A DNA stretch of 64,000 nucleotides from Dermanyssus gallinae (GCA_003439945.1 QVRM01002807.1:23031-87030); one strand, 5' to 3'. Counted from the first letter of the stretch, positions 1-13,295 are shown. The notes: generated by a model not told the origin, from the letters alone. Made by a program: numbers and translations.

Positions 1-1900
1 GGGACAGGAGAAACAAGGAACACAACATCAATTAATCAAGCGTGCGCGGGGTCGCCCAGAACAAAGGGGGAAGGGGTCATTCGGCATATAGGGGTTGAAC
101 CCCTTTCTGTATGAGTAGGGGATTAAGGTCGCTTTTCGGGATGCCCTCTAATGGCCAGGGAAAGCCACAGCTAGAGCAAGTGAACCAAGGATTTGTAGAC
201 CTTCTGGCTCATAAAACCTTTAAACTAGGTGCGAAGTGGTGCCGGCCTGAGAATTGGCTGAGATTATCTAACTGCTATGTATGCCAGAAACAAGCTATAA
301 AAATCTAGACAGCAAGAAGGTCGAGGCTAGGAGGAAGTTCTGCTTTAAATGTGACACTTTGACTCATGGCAACGGATTGCAAAGCGGAGGTATCAAAATA
401 TCACGTTTACGAAGTGGATGAGCATTGAGCAGACAGCATGCCTGCCTTTTCTAGAAGGAGAAATTGCAGATCTTCAAGGAGTCCCGTAAGGAAGGTGCCA
501 AGAGAAACAGGCAACCCTCGAAGTGTTCCGAAAGGATCGACGCACTGGGGTATAAGCACGACGGTCGCTTTTGACCCCGAATGCGACTGGACTGTCATAG
601 AGAAATGTTCTCAATCCGCCTAAGATGGTTAAGATCTTCTAGAGAAACCTAAATTGCTATACGGCTGCCCATAATACGCTCAGTGCGACGGCACGCGATT
701 GGAACACTGGCCACTCTCTGCTGTCCGAGTTGAATGTAGCAATTAGCAGGCAAAAAACGACTGGATATCCAATGCGAAGGCAGCCATCGCGATATGATGG
801 ACGGGGGCTCCGAACGGGCCTTGGTTAGGGGTAGTTGGTCAGATCAAGAATTAACATAAATCGAAGTATATGGAGTGACAGTTTTGTTCAGCTGCTCTTT
901 CTCACTTATTACGAACCTAGGGGAATTCAAAGGATTTCTAGGAAGGCTTTCTGTATTAAGCTCCGAATACACACCTTGCCTACGACAGCAACATAGAGAT
1001 CCTAAGAGCTGAATAAATAAAGGATGTAGCCGGCTGACGGAGAGCCAAGCAGACGAACATCAGTTTTTTGCCATGCTCACCGCAGCATGCAAGAAGGCAA
1101 GCCCTTCACAACCGTGCAATGACCACCGCTTACCGTACTGGTGGAATGAATAGATCACCAGGGCAAGAAAGGTATGTAGTGAGCTTCAAAGAATCTACAC
1201 GAGAATGTTAAGCTGGCTGGGTAGAAGAAATAGAGGGGGGGATGGAATGGGCTGGGCATGCGCGGGGCGACCGACTTCCAACTGGCTAAGTACAAAGCCG
1301 CCCGGGAAACTCGGGGAACTTAGGCGTGGAAAAGTGATAGATGCTGACAGTGACATATACACCTTGCCGCACCAGATAGTTATTGCAAAGCTTCGAAGAG
1401 CTTATTTGAAGCTCCTACCGGACATGCGCCAAAGACAATATCTGCTCTTTTTTCGGCTTTGCCCTGGAGAGGCAATAAGGAGCTCCCGGTTGCCCTGGAG
1501 GCTACTCCGGACGTAAGAAAGCTTGAAGATATAAACGGGCTGAGAAACGGCTGGCGCCTTCAGATTTGGTCAGACGTACTAGATTATGCACTAATACTTT
1601 TAATGGTCTCGACCAAAGCCCTCTTAATCCTAGCTCAGATGCTGCCATGGGGCCTAATAGCGGGAAAAAGAAGCAATATGTTTCTAGAGGAAAATTTCAA
1701 TCTCGCCTGGACCGGAAGTGCCACAATCGCGACCTGACAAGGTGTACGGGCTGTACAGCCTTGAGGAGCTGCCCCATCATAGAGGTGGTTAGCTAGGTGA
1801 TGACCTCAACGGAAGCCTGGAGGGAGGCGGCAGACCTGGCCGACGCCATTTGGCGCTCAGAACAGTCAACAAGAACGGCATAGAAGAAATGCCAAGTTTT
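1..1900 (+). mobile_element. Decayed R1-clade LINE, end of ORF1 and start of ORF2
   Basis: Three landmarks lie in order on the plus strand. At 341-380 there is a gag-type zinc knuckle (CFKCDTLTH, then the final Cys one base out of frame). At about 825-900 there is endonuclease-like sequence containing GSWSDQEL. At 1,133-1,150 the peptide PYWWNE is followed by a stop and by ARKVCSEL; this is the conserved block just after the endonuclease of R1-type ORF2 proteins. In the family, ORF1 is a nucleic-acid binding Gag-like protein and ORF2 carries an APE endonuclease and a reverse transcriptase. Frames are broken by many stops and shifts, so no product is expected. From about 1,200 to 1,900 the match fades. 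The element runs off the left edge of the window. Confidence 0.7.
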
Positions 1901-1904
1901 GCCG

Positions 1905-2580
1905 AACCTTGGAGGTTGGGGAGGATTTAATGAGTTTGTGACTCCTGTTTATTGCTTTCTGGGCAAACAGAGGTTAAAATGAAATTTGTTCTATTTCAAC
2001 TAAATAAACTAGGTTCGTTTTAAATCAACTATGTTTTATGAAATAAACATATATTCGTGGGTGGAAAATAGAAATGATTTTACAAAGTTTTGCATATGCT
2101 TAACATAGGTTAATGTATTCTCGTTTTATTGTTGTTAAATGTATTATAATATAAAATATGTTATGTGTTACACAAAACATATAATAAATTATATTAATAA
2201 TACATACAATAAAAATCTAAACATAAATTTAACGTTTTTTTTCAAATATTGATTATATAAAACATTTATTTCTATACCCTCGTTCTACATGTTGACAATC
2301 AATTTTATTTTACATAGAGGGATACATAAATGCCGATAATAAGGAATTAGCCTACATTTTTTTAGCTACCGCACAGTATTAGAAGATTAAGGACATTATT
2401 TCGTAGTAGTTTCGTAATTTAAACATTTACGGAAAATCTATTTATATAGCTGTTACAAAGCAAGGGTGTTTTTAAACAGAAGTTAAAATGTATCTTTGTC
2501 GGGTTAAAAATATTTTCTTGTAGCCGGTCTGATGTTTAGGTGAGATGTTTTATATGACCCTAGAGAAAGATTATCTCCAA
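1905..2580. other. AT-rich spacer, no feature recognised
   Basis: Strongly AT-rich DNA with only short frames and no motif I can assign. It may include the untranslated tail of the R1 relic to its left. Confidence 0.5.
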
Positions 2581-2634
2581 TTACAAATATATATATATAT
2601 ATATGATTTCAATTGGTGTGAAATTATTTTCCTC

Positions 2635-2638
<4 letters not shown>

Positions 2639-2681
<43 letters not shown>
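2639..2681. repeat. (TA)n microsatellite
   Basis: About 21 uninterrupted TA units. A shorter TA run lies just before it at 2,588-2,603. The Tyr-Ile frames across both are microsatellite translation, not protein. Confidence 0.95.
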
Positions 2682-2683
<2 letters not shown>

Positions 2684-2934
2684 TAATTATTTTAAATAAA
2701 GGCCCACCAACTAGGGAGTGCGTATGGAACAGAAAGTTGTAAACTAGACATTTCAATCTGTACGACGAACGCCGTAAAGGACATCAAAACACAGATCACG
2801 GAGATACGGCTCTCGTAAAGGCTGCGATTGACAGAAACGGTTCAAACGGTCCCTTTCCTGTCTAAAGTACATATGCATCGCTAGAGGAGACTCCTATGTT
2901 GCAATGAACATATCACGTCCATCCGTAAGATCCT

Positions 2935-3240
2935 GCTGATGCGTTTCCGAGCTTGCAGTGGTCAGGCGTTCGAGTCCCTCCACCCACAAAAGTAAAGCAT
3001 CAAACTTCGGCTGCCAACGTAATGGTCGCCATCTTCTTCTTAAGGAGTGACATTGCGTCGATGGTGCAATGTCACTCTATTTCCGAAAATAATAAAAAAA
3101 ATTGAATGAAAGATGTTTCGATTGACGCAAAGTGGTACTTGAAGCCATCGGAGTGGAACTAAAGAACATCGAAATACGTGCCGGATGTGTTCTTCGATGT
3201 GTGAATCCACCGCACCAATAGAAGTGTATAAAATGGTGAA
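2935..3240 (+). repeat. Dispersed repeat family A, copy 1
   Basis: This stretch aligns collinearly with 12,425-12,900. Shared blocks include the CAGTGGTCAGG core near the left end, the ATGGTCGYCA block, an A-rich GAAAATAATAAA stretch, and the TCTTGAAG/ACTTGAAG block. Near 2,965 it carries GTTCGAGTCC, which resembles a pol III B box, so a SINE-like origin is possible. It contains a 12-bp perfect hairpin at 3,045-3,077. The exact ends are not resolved. Confidence 0.6.
3045..3077. other. Perfect 12-bp hairpin inside repeat A
   Basis: Arms 3,045-3,056 (GAGTGACATTGC) and 3,066-3,077 are exact reverse complements around a 9-nt loop. Confidence 0.9.
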
Positions 3241-3310
3241 AATTACGCGAAAATCTAAATATTTATTATACTTTTAGATTTTTTTAAGCTGCACTCTGCC
3301 AGGTCTTTAC

Positions 3311-3313
<3 letters not shown>

Positions 3314-3360
<47 letters not shown>
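3314..3360. repeat. (TA)n microsatellite
   Basis: Uninterrupted TA array of about 23 units, flanked by weakly symmetric GTATA and TATGTAAA. Confidence 0.95.
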
Positions 3361-3363
<3 letters not shown>

Positions 3364-3547
3364 AATGCGTCCAAACATGCCTTATCACTGTGAATGCAGT
3401 GTGACAGAACGTAAACAGATTGCGTGGCACTCTTATTTGGATCGGCTATCAAAGTAGTGAACAAACAAGAGTTTGTACAAACAAGACGTTTGTCATGAGA
3501 AATGTGTACATGGATAGCGATTAAAATTGGACGACTTTCGAAATACG

Positions 3548-3597
3548 AGCTATATTCCACGCAGTCAAACCTGTGTTTGACTGCGTGGAATATAGCT
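3548..3597. other. Perfect 23-bp inverted repeat with 4-nt loop
   Basis: Arms 3,548-3,570 and 3,575-3,597 are exact reverse complements; the loop is CTGT. No gene lies on either side. The arms are too perfect for a typical microRNA precursor, and a recent fold-back event explains them better. Confidence 0.95.
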
Positions 3598-3599
3598 TT

Positions 3600-4430
3600 A
3601 AACTAAATTGGTTGTTAGCCCTTGGCATAAGATACTGCTGCGGTCATCCTACAGGATCATATCTTCGCCGAGGTTTATGCTGGATAGATGGCTACCTCTC
3701 CAAAGTTCAAAAGGCAGAAACTCATTTAAGACGGGCAACTTCGGGAAATTGACGTATTTTATTTGATAAGAATTGATAATTAGAATTTCACTCCACATTT
3801 CTAACTACTTTAGAATTATAAAATTGCACAAAAGCGCATCTTTGAGTACATAGCGGCTTGAAATCTTTCGCGTTTTACGTAAGTTGCGCTCGAGTGGTTC
3901 ATTATCCCTAACACATCGCTATAAAGGGACCAGCGCCGCAGTATTTTAGCACTACTTTAAATCGTAATTTGTAATACTAAGAAGATTTCAACATCATAAC
4001 CTGAATTCAGAGCATGCGCTGTAATAATAAGTCCTGGGCAATATGTTGTTCAGCGTAGAGCGTACCACAAAAATTAATTAGCTGGCTTTCAAGAAAGATC
4101 ATCTCGCGTCGCTCGCGATATATAAATAGCCATTCTATCCCTCGGGGAGGGAGCCGAGCATTTATCTAACACGTTTGTCTATTTGAGATAGCTTGGCTCG
4201 GCGCACCGTTAGAGAGGTCGCGAAGACGGCGGTTTAAATTGGCCCATGTGCCGAAATATTTCAATACATCAATCGGGTGCACAAGACCATGACTTGGGCA
4301 ACCTGCTAAGGTCACCTAAGTGGCTTGGTTGGCAGTAGGGAAGCCAACATAATACACATCCGCCCTCGATCGTGCTCGCTGGATCGACCAACCGCGTTAA
4401 AACACCTACGCCTAATCTTGGACAGAGCAG
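3600..4430. other. Spacer with one promoter-like TATA box
   Basis: No coding sequence is recognised here. The only notable site is the TATA box at 4,119-4,129. Confidence 0.4.
4119..4129 (+). promoter_or_regulatory. Strong TATA box
   Basis: TATATAAATAG follows a CG-rich stretch (CGCGTCGCTCGCGA) and precedes a GC-rich segment at +25 to +40. The match to the animal TATA consensus is very good. No downstream gene is apparent, so it may be a promoter remnant of a retroelement LTR or an orphan match. Confidence 0.35.
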
Positions 4431-4437
4431 CAGCACC

Positions 4438-4545
4438 TGTTCCCCGGGTGGGGAAGCGGCTGTTCCCCGGGTGGGGAAGCGGCTGTCCTCCGGATAGGGA
4501 AGCGGCGGTTCTCCGGATGGGGAAGTGGCTGTTCCCCGAATAGGA
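4438..4545. repeat. 23-bp GC-rich minisatellite, about 4.6 copies
   Basis: Units begin at 4,438, 4,461, 4,484 and 4,507, then a partial unit. The core is TTCCCCGGGTGGGGAAGCGG. Units 1 and 2 are identical and later units drift. Each unit is internally near-palindromic (TTCCCC...GGGGAA), so each could form a small hairpin. Frames across it are repeat translation. Confidence 0.9.
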
Positions 4546-4559
4546 GTCGGCGCGAACCC

Positions 4560-5249
4560 GTGTCTGCATATCATCAACCGTCTTAGGGAAGACCGACACA
4601 CGAATAACGGTACCTGGCCATCTGGTCTATACGGTAGAGACTGTCCGTTTTTGTTTTTTGCTAGATATCTACATAGATTGACCTACTCACTAGCTAAGCA
4701 CGTTACGGTATGCAATAAGATCACATCAACTCAGCGATAAGACCGTTTTTTGTGTTTTTATACTATATATGCTACCTAAACTGTACATTTTATGTATGTG
4801 TATGACAGAAAATAATGTACTCACAAAGGCGTGCAAGAATCGACGGCGAAACAGTTCGAAAGACCTTGGCCGGCAGTACTATACTATTTTTGTCGTTTTC
4901 GCAGATAACATATGATTTAATTGAATTTTCAATTACTCATATATGATCTCTACTGTCGGTTAAATAATGTTTCACATAGCTCTCTATGCATATATATATA
5001 TATACATATACATTTTTTTTATGAAACCGTCTTTCTTAAACGGCATTTTTTTCAAATTCAGTACTTCTTCAGTGAGCTTGAAATTTCGATAATTAACACA
5101 AATTCAAACAAATGTAATCAGGGCATTCTGCAAAAAAGGCTATTTCCCGTGTCTGCCCGCTCTTTTGAGTGTGTCAACATCCTTCATATTACATAACGGT
5201 GTTTAGTAGATTTTTTTATTTATGTTTTAATTGTGCTAGCAGACTCATC

Positions 5250-5250
<1 letters not shown>
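4560..5250. other. Spacer without recognised gene
   Basis: Mixed-composition DNA with a short (TA)n at 4,988-5,005. The 91-codon frame at 4,921-5,196 crosses that microsatellite and resembles no protein I know. Confidence 0.4.

Positions 5251-5252
<2 letters not shown>

Positions 5253-5310
<58 letters not shown>
5253..5310. repeat. (TA)n microsatellite
   Basis: About 29 uninterrupted TA units directly beside a GC-rich segment beginning near 5,311. Confidence 0.95.
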
Positions 5311-5312
<2 letters not shown>

Positions 5313-5492
5313 TCCTGCTCGCCCCCTGTGGTAGCCAGCACGGGCGGGGCTGGTAATGGTCGTTGTGTTAGCAGGCAGTCGATGCGGCTCGAATACTCAA
5401 CAATGCCACCACTGTGAGCCGCCGCCGCCACCACCACAACAACCACCGTAGTGTTGACCATTAGTTCGCTCATTCTTCCCAGAGTTGAGACG

Positions 5493-5597
5493 GGGCTGGC
5501 TAGGAAAGACTGGGCTGGCTAGGAGAGACTGGGCTGGCTAGGAGAGACTGGGCTGGCTAGGAGAGACTGGGCTGGCTAGGAGAGACTGGGCTGGGTC
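5493..5597. repeat. 19-bp minisatellite, about 5.5 copies
   Basis: The unit GGGCTGGCTAGGAGAGACT is repeated head to tail from 5,493; the first unit differs by one base and the last is partial. The unit length is not a multiple of three, so a reading frame crossing it would rotate through all three frames. That argues against coding function. Confidence 0.95.
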
Positions 5598-5712
5598 CTG
5601 AGCCATCTTGGCGGCTTTGTGGTGGTGGTCGTCGTCCGAAGACGTATGCGATGATGACAGATGCCACCATCAGGCAGGCGGCAGTCACAGGAGCAGGACA
5701 ACAGCAGGACAT
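5557..5712 (-). CDS. Possible small membrane protein, 51 codons (speculative)
   Basis: On the minus strand an ATG at 5,710-5,712 opens a frame with a Cys-rich start (MSCCCPAP), then a hydrophobic stretch of about 18 residues ending IIAYVFGRR, which fits a membrane anchor followed by positive charge. The tail is Pro/Ser/Gln-rich and ends inside the 19-bp minisatellite. The frame is open upstream of the ATG, so the start is uncertain. I recognise no family, there is no neighbouring gene to support it, and the tail is repeat-derived. It could be a 5' exon or chance. Confidence 0.15.
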   Translation of the reverse strand: MSCCCPAPVTAACLMVASVIIAYVFGRRPPPQSRQDGSGPSPVSPSQPSLS

Positions 5713-5951
5713 CGCCACTCGTTCTTTTTGCTCAATAAATATGCTTCCTATCCATGCTTGTCCAGAGAGAGAGAGAGAGAGACAGAGAAAGGAAAAATAC
5801 CGAGGCAGCGAGTGGTGATGGAGAGAGGAAATCTCTGTCTGGCCTAATGGCAAGGCAAGCCCTTAAACAAATGCAGGCCACTCAATTTAGCGAGAACAAT
5901 CGCATTTAGCCAAACCAAGAGCCAATACGTTTACGTGATTGAATACCAGAG

Positions 5952-5980
<29 letters not shown>
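5952..5980. repeat. (TA)n microsatellite
   Basis: About 14 TA units. A (GA)n run lies upstream at 5,765-5,782. Confidence 0.9.
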
Positions 5981-5983
<3 letters not shown>

Positions 5984-5989
5984 ACCAAT

Positions 5990-7075
5990 ACATGTATCTA
6001 CGTCTGCGTGCAGCTGGGGGTATAAATATACGTCTATGTGATAGGTTTATGGCAGGCGAGCAGAATACCGCAAATATCCGTCTTTATCATCACATCGTTT
6101 ATGTGCCTTTGATTGATTACAAGTATTTTTGGTTACTATTATATTTAACGTATGATTTTTGTATTTGTTTATTTACTTGCTACTGTCTGTTTTTTCGCTA
6201 TTGATAATTCGCCATTGCTAATGGTCGCCATTGATCTTAAATTCGCCATTGATAATAGTCCACACAAATTTTTGTAGGCCCTTTGTCTGTATGCGTATGT
6301 ACGCGAATAGCTCTAACGAGTATGTGTAAAAGCTACATGCCGTGTTCCCGCTACAACAGAACTATGGCTGGTAATATGTATTTGGTAAAGAATTGAAAGA
6401 GTGCCTTCTACTCACTAAGCCAAGCTTTATAAGCGCATCCAAAGTGATCGGGCGATTTAGCCTGATTGTGTCCACAGAAACAATATGCTAATATTAGTGC
6501 TGACTCCAGACAAAATTTGTAACAAAATAGTAACGAGACACTAATTACGCTACTAAAGATGCTGACTCCAGACATCTCATAAGAGACGGCTTTTCGCAAG
6601 ACTGCGCTTGTACGGAACTCCATTTAAAAAGTAAGGCAATGCAGATCAATATCCGGCCGACTAAAAAACTTTAAAAATCATCAAAAGTACCTAATTATTT
6701 TAGCATTCGTGTAAACAATCTTAGAAGCGGTAACACCATCTCGTCAAAACAAATTGCAAAGCGGATCGCGTAAATAACATGTTTTCATGGCGGATGGCTA
6801 GGGCACTAAGAACCCAAACTGCTCGCGGAGCAAATGGCGGCACACAAGTAAACTGACTGTTTTATGAATCTCGGTAGCGGTTTGTAAAATGTAAATGTTG
6901 TAAACATGTCGTCCTTTGACAAAATAAAAATGCGTTTGAATTGAATTGACTGCCAAATATTTAGCCCACCTATATAATCGATTTGACATTTCAATGCAAT
7001 CAGTTGTCCGAGGCCGACGTACGTACGCCGGATTCTATCGGTAATCTATGAAGCTGCAGGGCCTGTTGCTCCGTT
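5990..7075. other. Spacer without recognised gene
   Basis: No assignable coding sequence. At 6,205-6,255 the word TTCGCCATTGATAAT recurs about three times imperfectly. A 15-bp direct repeat (TGCTGACTCCAGACA) occurs near 6,499 and 6,559. Confidence 0.4.
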
Positions 7076-7079
7076 ATAT

Positions 7080-8740
<1,661 letters not shown>

Positions 8741-8749
8741 AACACCATG

Positions 8750-10180
8750 CTTCAGTGTTTTATTGTTAAATGATCAGACTTTATATACAACTCTTTGGAA
8801 GCCTTTTATTTTCTAAACGCTCTTTATTTTACGTTCGGATACAGTGAACTCAATCAGTAAACGCACGGAAACACCGTGCGCCCTAAAGAACGTCTTGGTC
8901 TCCGAAAGACTAAATACTGCGCCAGTAATGCTTAGAGCAGACGACATACGTAATTGACTTGAGTGCTATTCAGTATTCTATTATATTGTTCCTTCTGTGA
9001 TTATTGTCACTGTAGGGCATTCAAGTTGAGTTGTGTATACTGACCTATATAGCTTGTATGCACATGTCCGTTGTATATTTGATTAACGGCGACTTTGTGT
9101 TGTGTAGTTTTTGATTGATTGCTGTTGTCGTCGTTGTTGCCGTCTTGGTCGTTGAATGTTATTATTATTATTATTCGATTAACTATACTACAATGGCAGA
9201 ATCTCGTCTATTGCCTCACTTAGTGGTATTTGAACAGAACATTACAGACATTGTTCAGCCGGCAGCTCGACTGCTTTTTCTTAACACAGTGGCTGCAACG
9301 GGCGGGATGGAGAGAAATCCTTCCCCTACGTGTGAACGTATCTTCCTTTCGCGGTTTCAGTTTAGAAATGTTCTACAGTTTGGAATATGCGCGTATATAT
9401 GCATAACGGTCTGCAATGAGCAAAGCAACAAAAGTACAAATGAGGGCAGGTAACATAAACGCACCTTTTCTATTTTTTTTTACATTAAACTGTCATTCTG
9501 CAACATCGATTCCCGTTTGAAGACGAAATAACACCTAGTGGTATGTGCTACTATATCAAATGTTCGCGGCTCTAGTAACGTTTTTACACTTGCATCGGAC
9601 ACAGTTCGACGCCAATGAATGCAAGCGGATAGAATATTTAAAAGTTTGTCGATAAACACATCGAGCTCTTTGTGGTTAAGCTGGTTATTACACGACGCCT
9701 TACTCTTTGAATGGAAAGCCAGGGCAAACTTTATTATACGAAAAGAACCATTTTTTGCACTTCTATCTTTTTCCGAATATGACATAAGCTGACTCGTTGG
9801 AGTTTATGTGAGTGTCTAGTACAGCATTTGCAGCATGTCACCAACTGCTTGCAGAACTTAGCCGAAGTGCGTATTAGAATTCTAGTATGGGACAACGGCA
9901 CTCACTTGCGATACAATCTGACCGGAGTCCAAAACAAATGTTCTACTACAGCGAGACATCAATGCAAACCCAACAAACGTCTATAACGATTTAGCAAATA
10001 AACGTATTTGAAGAAAATGCTCGCTCTTATTCTAATCAAATGTATTTAATATGCACAGAAACAGAATATAGGTTCCCCTCCCCCTTCGTTCGAAAAAAGT
10101 CGATAGAAGCCATTATTAACATATATATATGCGCGTGAGAACGTTACAATGGCGTTCCTATTGCAAAATTCGAGGACTGA
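8750..10180. other. Spacer with unassigned frames
   Basis: The longest frames are 9,115-9,453 (plus, Val-rich start) and 9,480-9,785 (minus, 101 codons, containing HKELDVFIDKLLNILSACIH). I recognise neither. The minus frame is not low-complexity and could be a relic exon or a transposon piece, but no splice signals support it. Confidence 0.3.
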
Positions 10181-10930
10181 GGAGCAATGAAATGTCATCA
10201 CATATCTGATTGCGGGGAATGTTCAACTAGTCGATATTTATCGCTTGGTGTTGGCCGTATGCGAGGCAAACTGTTCTAGCTAAAAAAAGATCAGAAAATT
10301 AGAAAAAGCGCAAGCCCGTTTGAAGTTGCATCGGAAGATAAGGTTGCGTGTGACTTCAAAGTCCCGAAAGCGTGATGAGGTTCATGTGAAACCATCTCAA
10401 GGTAAAGATCGAGACAAGATACGACAATTTGCTGATCTCACGCATAAGCAAAAATTGTTTCGGTGCAAGAAACAAACGCCTTTCTTGTCCCGTCACGCTT
10501 GCGGCGAGCTTCCAAACACCGTATTCTCTGATGAGAAAATGTTCACTGAATAACCGGTGAACCGGCAAAACAACATGGAATGCCAACAGCACGGATTTAT
10601 AGACGTGCGACAGTAATTTCAAGCCAGAAGAGTGCAAGCAGCAATTTCTGTGATGGTATGGGCAAGGGTACCCAATGGGGAGCGCACGTCGCTCGTTGCA
10701 CCATCTGCACGTATCCCGGCCGTCCGATATGCCATCTGATTTACTAAAGGGTTATCTAATGCTGTAAACCAGAGAGCATTTGGATCAACGGTTCCAGCAG
10801 GATTCGGCGTTTTATCATGACTCAAACCGTCGAGCCCGGCGGCGTGGTGCATTTGCCTGCGCCTCGCGACCGGAGGAGACACATAGATGCGCAGGTTCGA
10901 GCTTCACCGCCGCACATTTGTCTTTATGAG
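10180..10930 (+). pseudogene. Decayed Tc1/mariner-superfamily transposase
   Basis: The open part (10,320-10,553) contains DLTHKQKLFRCKK, then GELPNTVFSDEKMFTE at about 10,504-10,551. In this transposase family the SDEK/FT block holds the first catalytic Asp of the DDE triad. Downstream, in shifting frames, VNRQNN, VMVW near 10,655 and a degraded match to the FQQDSAPSH block near 10,790-10,815 follow in the expected order. Stops and frameshifts abolish function. Terminal inverted repeats were not located. Confidence 0.7.
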
Positions 10931-10934
10931 AGCC

Positions 10935-11339
10935 CGTCTATAAAGCAATGCAAAATGCAGTCTCGTGGACGGTTAATCTTGGCTGGGGGTCAGCCTGAAA
11001 AGTATTACGACTCAAACCAAGCTAGGCCTGACTTCAGCTTCGCGCACCTAAGTTTACCACATTTGAAGATTGGTCACCGATTCGAACCCGCTTGACTATT
11101 TCCTGTGAAAATATTCATGACACTTATGTGTGCACTGTCAACTACTGTTCTGTCAATGCCCGATAAGATCCCGCATGAAGTCGTTCGGGATTCGGGCGAT
11201 ACCTTCCGCGGCAAACTTCGGGCTGTGGTTCAGGCCAAGGCGGTCATATGGAAAACGCATGTATACGCCATAAAACAGACTTATTGGGGAGCTCTTTGCT
11301 ACCAATAACACAATTTGACTATACGGACATTATTGCATG

Positions 11340-11380
<41 letters not shown>

Positions 11381-11540
11381 ATATATATATATATATACGA
11401 CAGCAGTGAGGGAATGTAAAAGTTTCTTTGAAAAACACGCAGTACATTCGTGTATACATTTACTTCATTGTTCTTGATATTGTAGTTGCTTCTTGGTCTG
11501 GGAGAGCTGTATGACAACTTTGAGCATCGCATGTAGATTG
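10935..11540. other. Spacer with (TA)n
   Basis: Holds a (TA)n array at 11,343-11,396 with one interruption. ATTCGAACCC near 11,078 is the reverse complement of a pol III B box, but no A box was found beside it. No gene recognised. Confidence 0.4.
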
Positions 11541-11549
11541 TAGGTACCC

Positions 11550-12330
11550 CCGCCTACTGCTGCGAGCACCGAAATGCAAAACAATATTTGCGACGAAGGC
11601 AGCCGGACAGGCTTCACCGCGTCCAAGACGCGTAGCGCCTTAAGCAGGTGGTTCAGTATTGTCTGCCGTTGTTGGGGCGAGCGGGCCGTGCAGTTGGCTG
11701 CATGTAAACACTAAAACGCATTACGACAACAATATCAGCATTTGTAGTAGCAATCTTATCTACTGTGGTGGTAATAGTAGTTGTAGACCAGACGCCGATG
11801 TCGTCGAAGTCCGACAGCCAGACGCGTCACCACCAGCTGTTGCCCGGGCCAAATTAAGTCTGCCGCCCACTCCCTTTCGCTGTTGGCTCCCGCTCAGTTC
11901 TCTGGATCTCTGCATCTGTCTGCTTCGATGGCAAGATCGACTGTAGGTCTGACAAGTCAGACTTGGTCGGAGGGCACAGGGCGTTTGTTTGACTTCGTTC
12001 AGTCTGCCTGTAAGTTTGTTGTGCTTGGCCTGTCCTCTATCGCCAGGACGAAGGTCCGGGCCCGCCCACTGGCCCCTCTCGTTTTGGGCGCCCGTCTCAA
12101 GGTTGCCGACGGCCCAACTGAGATCGACAAGGCGGAGACGAAAATTGGAGTCCATTCTCCCAGTCGATTCACGACTGAACAGAGTGGTCTGTGTCAAGGC
12201 TGTGCGATAGCTGAAAACTCAACGACATTGACGTTTGTATTGCTAGGGGAGACTTTGGCCTTGAATGACGTGCATTCATTCATAGGATCGTTTGCGGCCA
12301 CCCCGGGCTCACCAATATAAGTCTGGTTGG
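11550..12330. other. GC-rich, CpG-containing block with ambiguous frames
   Basis: Richer in G+C and CpG than its surroundings, with overlapping frames of 145 codons on each strand (11,883-12,320 plus; 11,760-12,197 minus). Neither resembles a protein I know. A consensus donor-like GTAAGT occurs on the plus strand near 12,009-12,014 after a CpG-rich stretch. It may be a promoter or first-exon region, but nothing decides the strand. Confidence 0.25.
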
Positions 12331-12424
12331 TGGACATTTGTCACAGGAAAGGATAAGGGTGCGCGGGTTTTCTGGGTTCGAGACTAGGCATATACTCAGG
12401 AATAGCTGAGCGCTTGTGACTCTA

Positions 12425-12900
12425 TGCTTAAATCCCGAAGCTCGCAGTGGTCAGGTTACAAAAAAGAAGCGTCAACGATCGAATGATTGGGTGATGGTCG
12501 TCAACCTTCTTTTTCAAAAGTGAAACTGTGGCGATTGCCAACTTGGATAAAGGTGGTACAGTAACGAGCGATTGGTACAGTACATAACGTATTAACTGCG
12601 CTCGCGAGGAAGAGCTTAAGAGCCATCTTGCAGGTGATGGTTTCTCGACTACAACGCGCCAGCTCACAGGGCTGAAAACACTGACTTTATTCGCCACATC
12701 TAGAATCACACTGGTAAAGCATACAACTTATTCAGGTAACTTGGTGCCGTGCGAGTTTTCCTCTTCCCGAGAACGAAAAATAAATTGAGAAAAATGATTC
12801 GATGCACGCGAGGTGGCTCTTGAAGTCGTCGAGGCATAGCTGAAACGGGAAAAGATGCGATCACCTCACAACGTGTATAGAATCGGATAGAAATTACTTT
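12425..12900 (+). repeat. Dispersed repeat family A, copy 2
   Basis: Collinear with 2,935-3,240 and in the same orientation, but with extra sequence between the shared blocks (about 12,530-12,760). Shared landmarks are CGCAGTGGTCAGG near 12,440, GTGATGGTCGTCA near 12,490, and TCTTGAAGTCGTCGAGG near 12,812. No coding capacity. Confidence 0.6.
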
Positions 12901-12909
12901 AAGAATTGA

Positions 12910-13195
12910 GTAATTATTCTAATATCAGACAAAACAAATTCAAACATCTATAATCGAGCACAGAAATAATCTGTCAAACAGAGCAATAATGGCGTAATAC
13001 CGGTTTACTACAATGCCCAGAATCAAACGCATCCGGGCAGAAGTGTCATCGTTGATGACCGAATCGTCCTTCGCAGTTGACCTTAGCAAGTCTGCATATA
13101 AATAATATACTAAACATCAAGCGCAGCTGGTCTATTATTGCAGCTCCGGCAGAGGCGCCATTTATGCCGTTACTGTCAACATGGGCCTTCCTGGC
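12910..13195. other. Spacer, nothing recognised
   Basis: No gene, repeat family or notable site seen between repeat A copy 2 and the (TAA)n array. Confidence 0.4.
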
Positions 13196-13198
13196 ACG

Positions 13199-13295
<97 letters not shown>
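13199..13295. repeat. (TAA)n microsatellite
   Basis: About 32 near-perfect TAA units. Confidence 0.95.

Noticed and set aside
11883..12320. 145-codon plus-strand gene
   Set aside because: An equally long overlapping minus frame exists, neither has known motifs, and GC-rich DNA yields long frames by chance.
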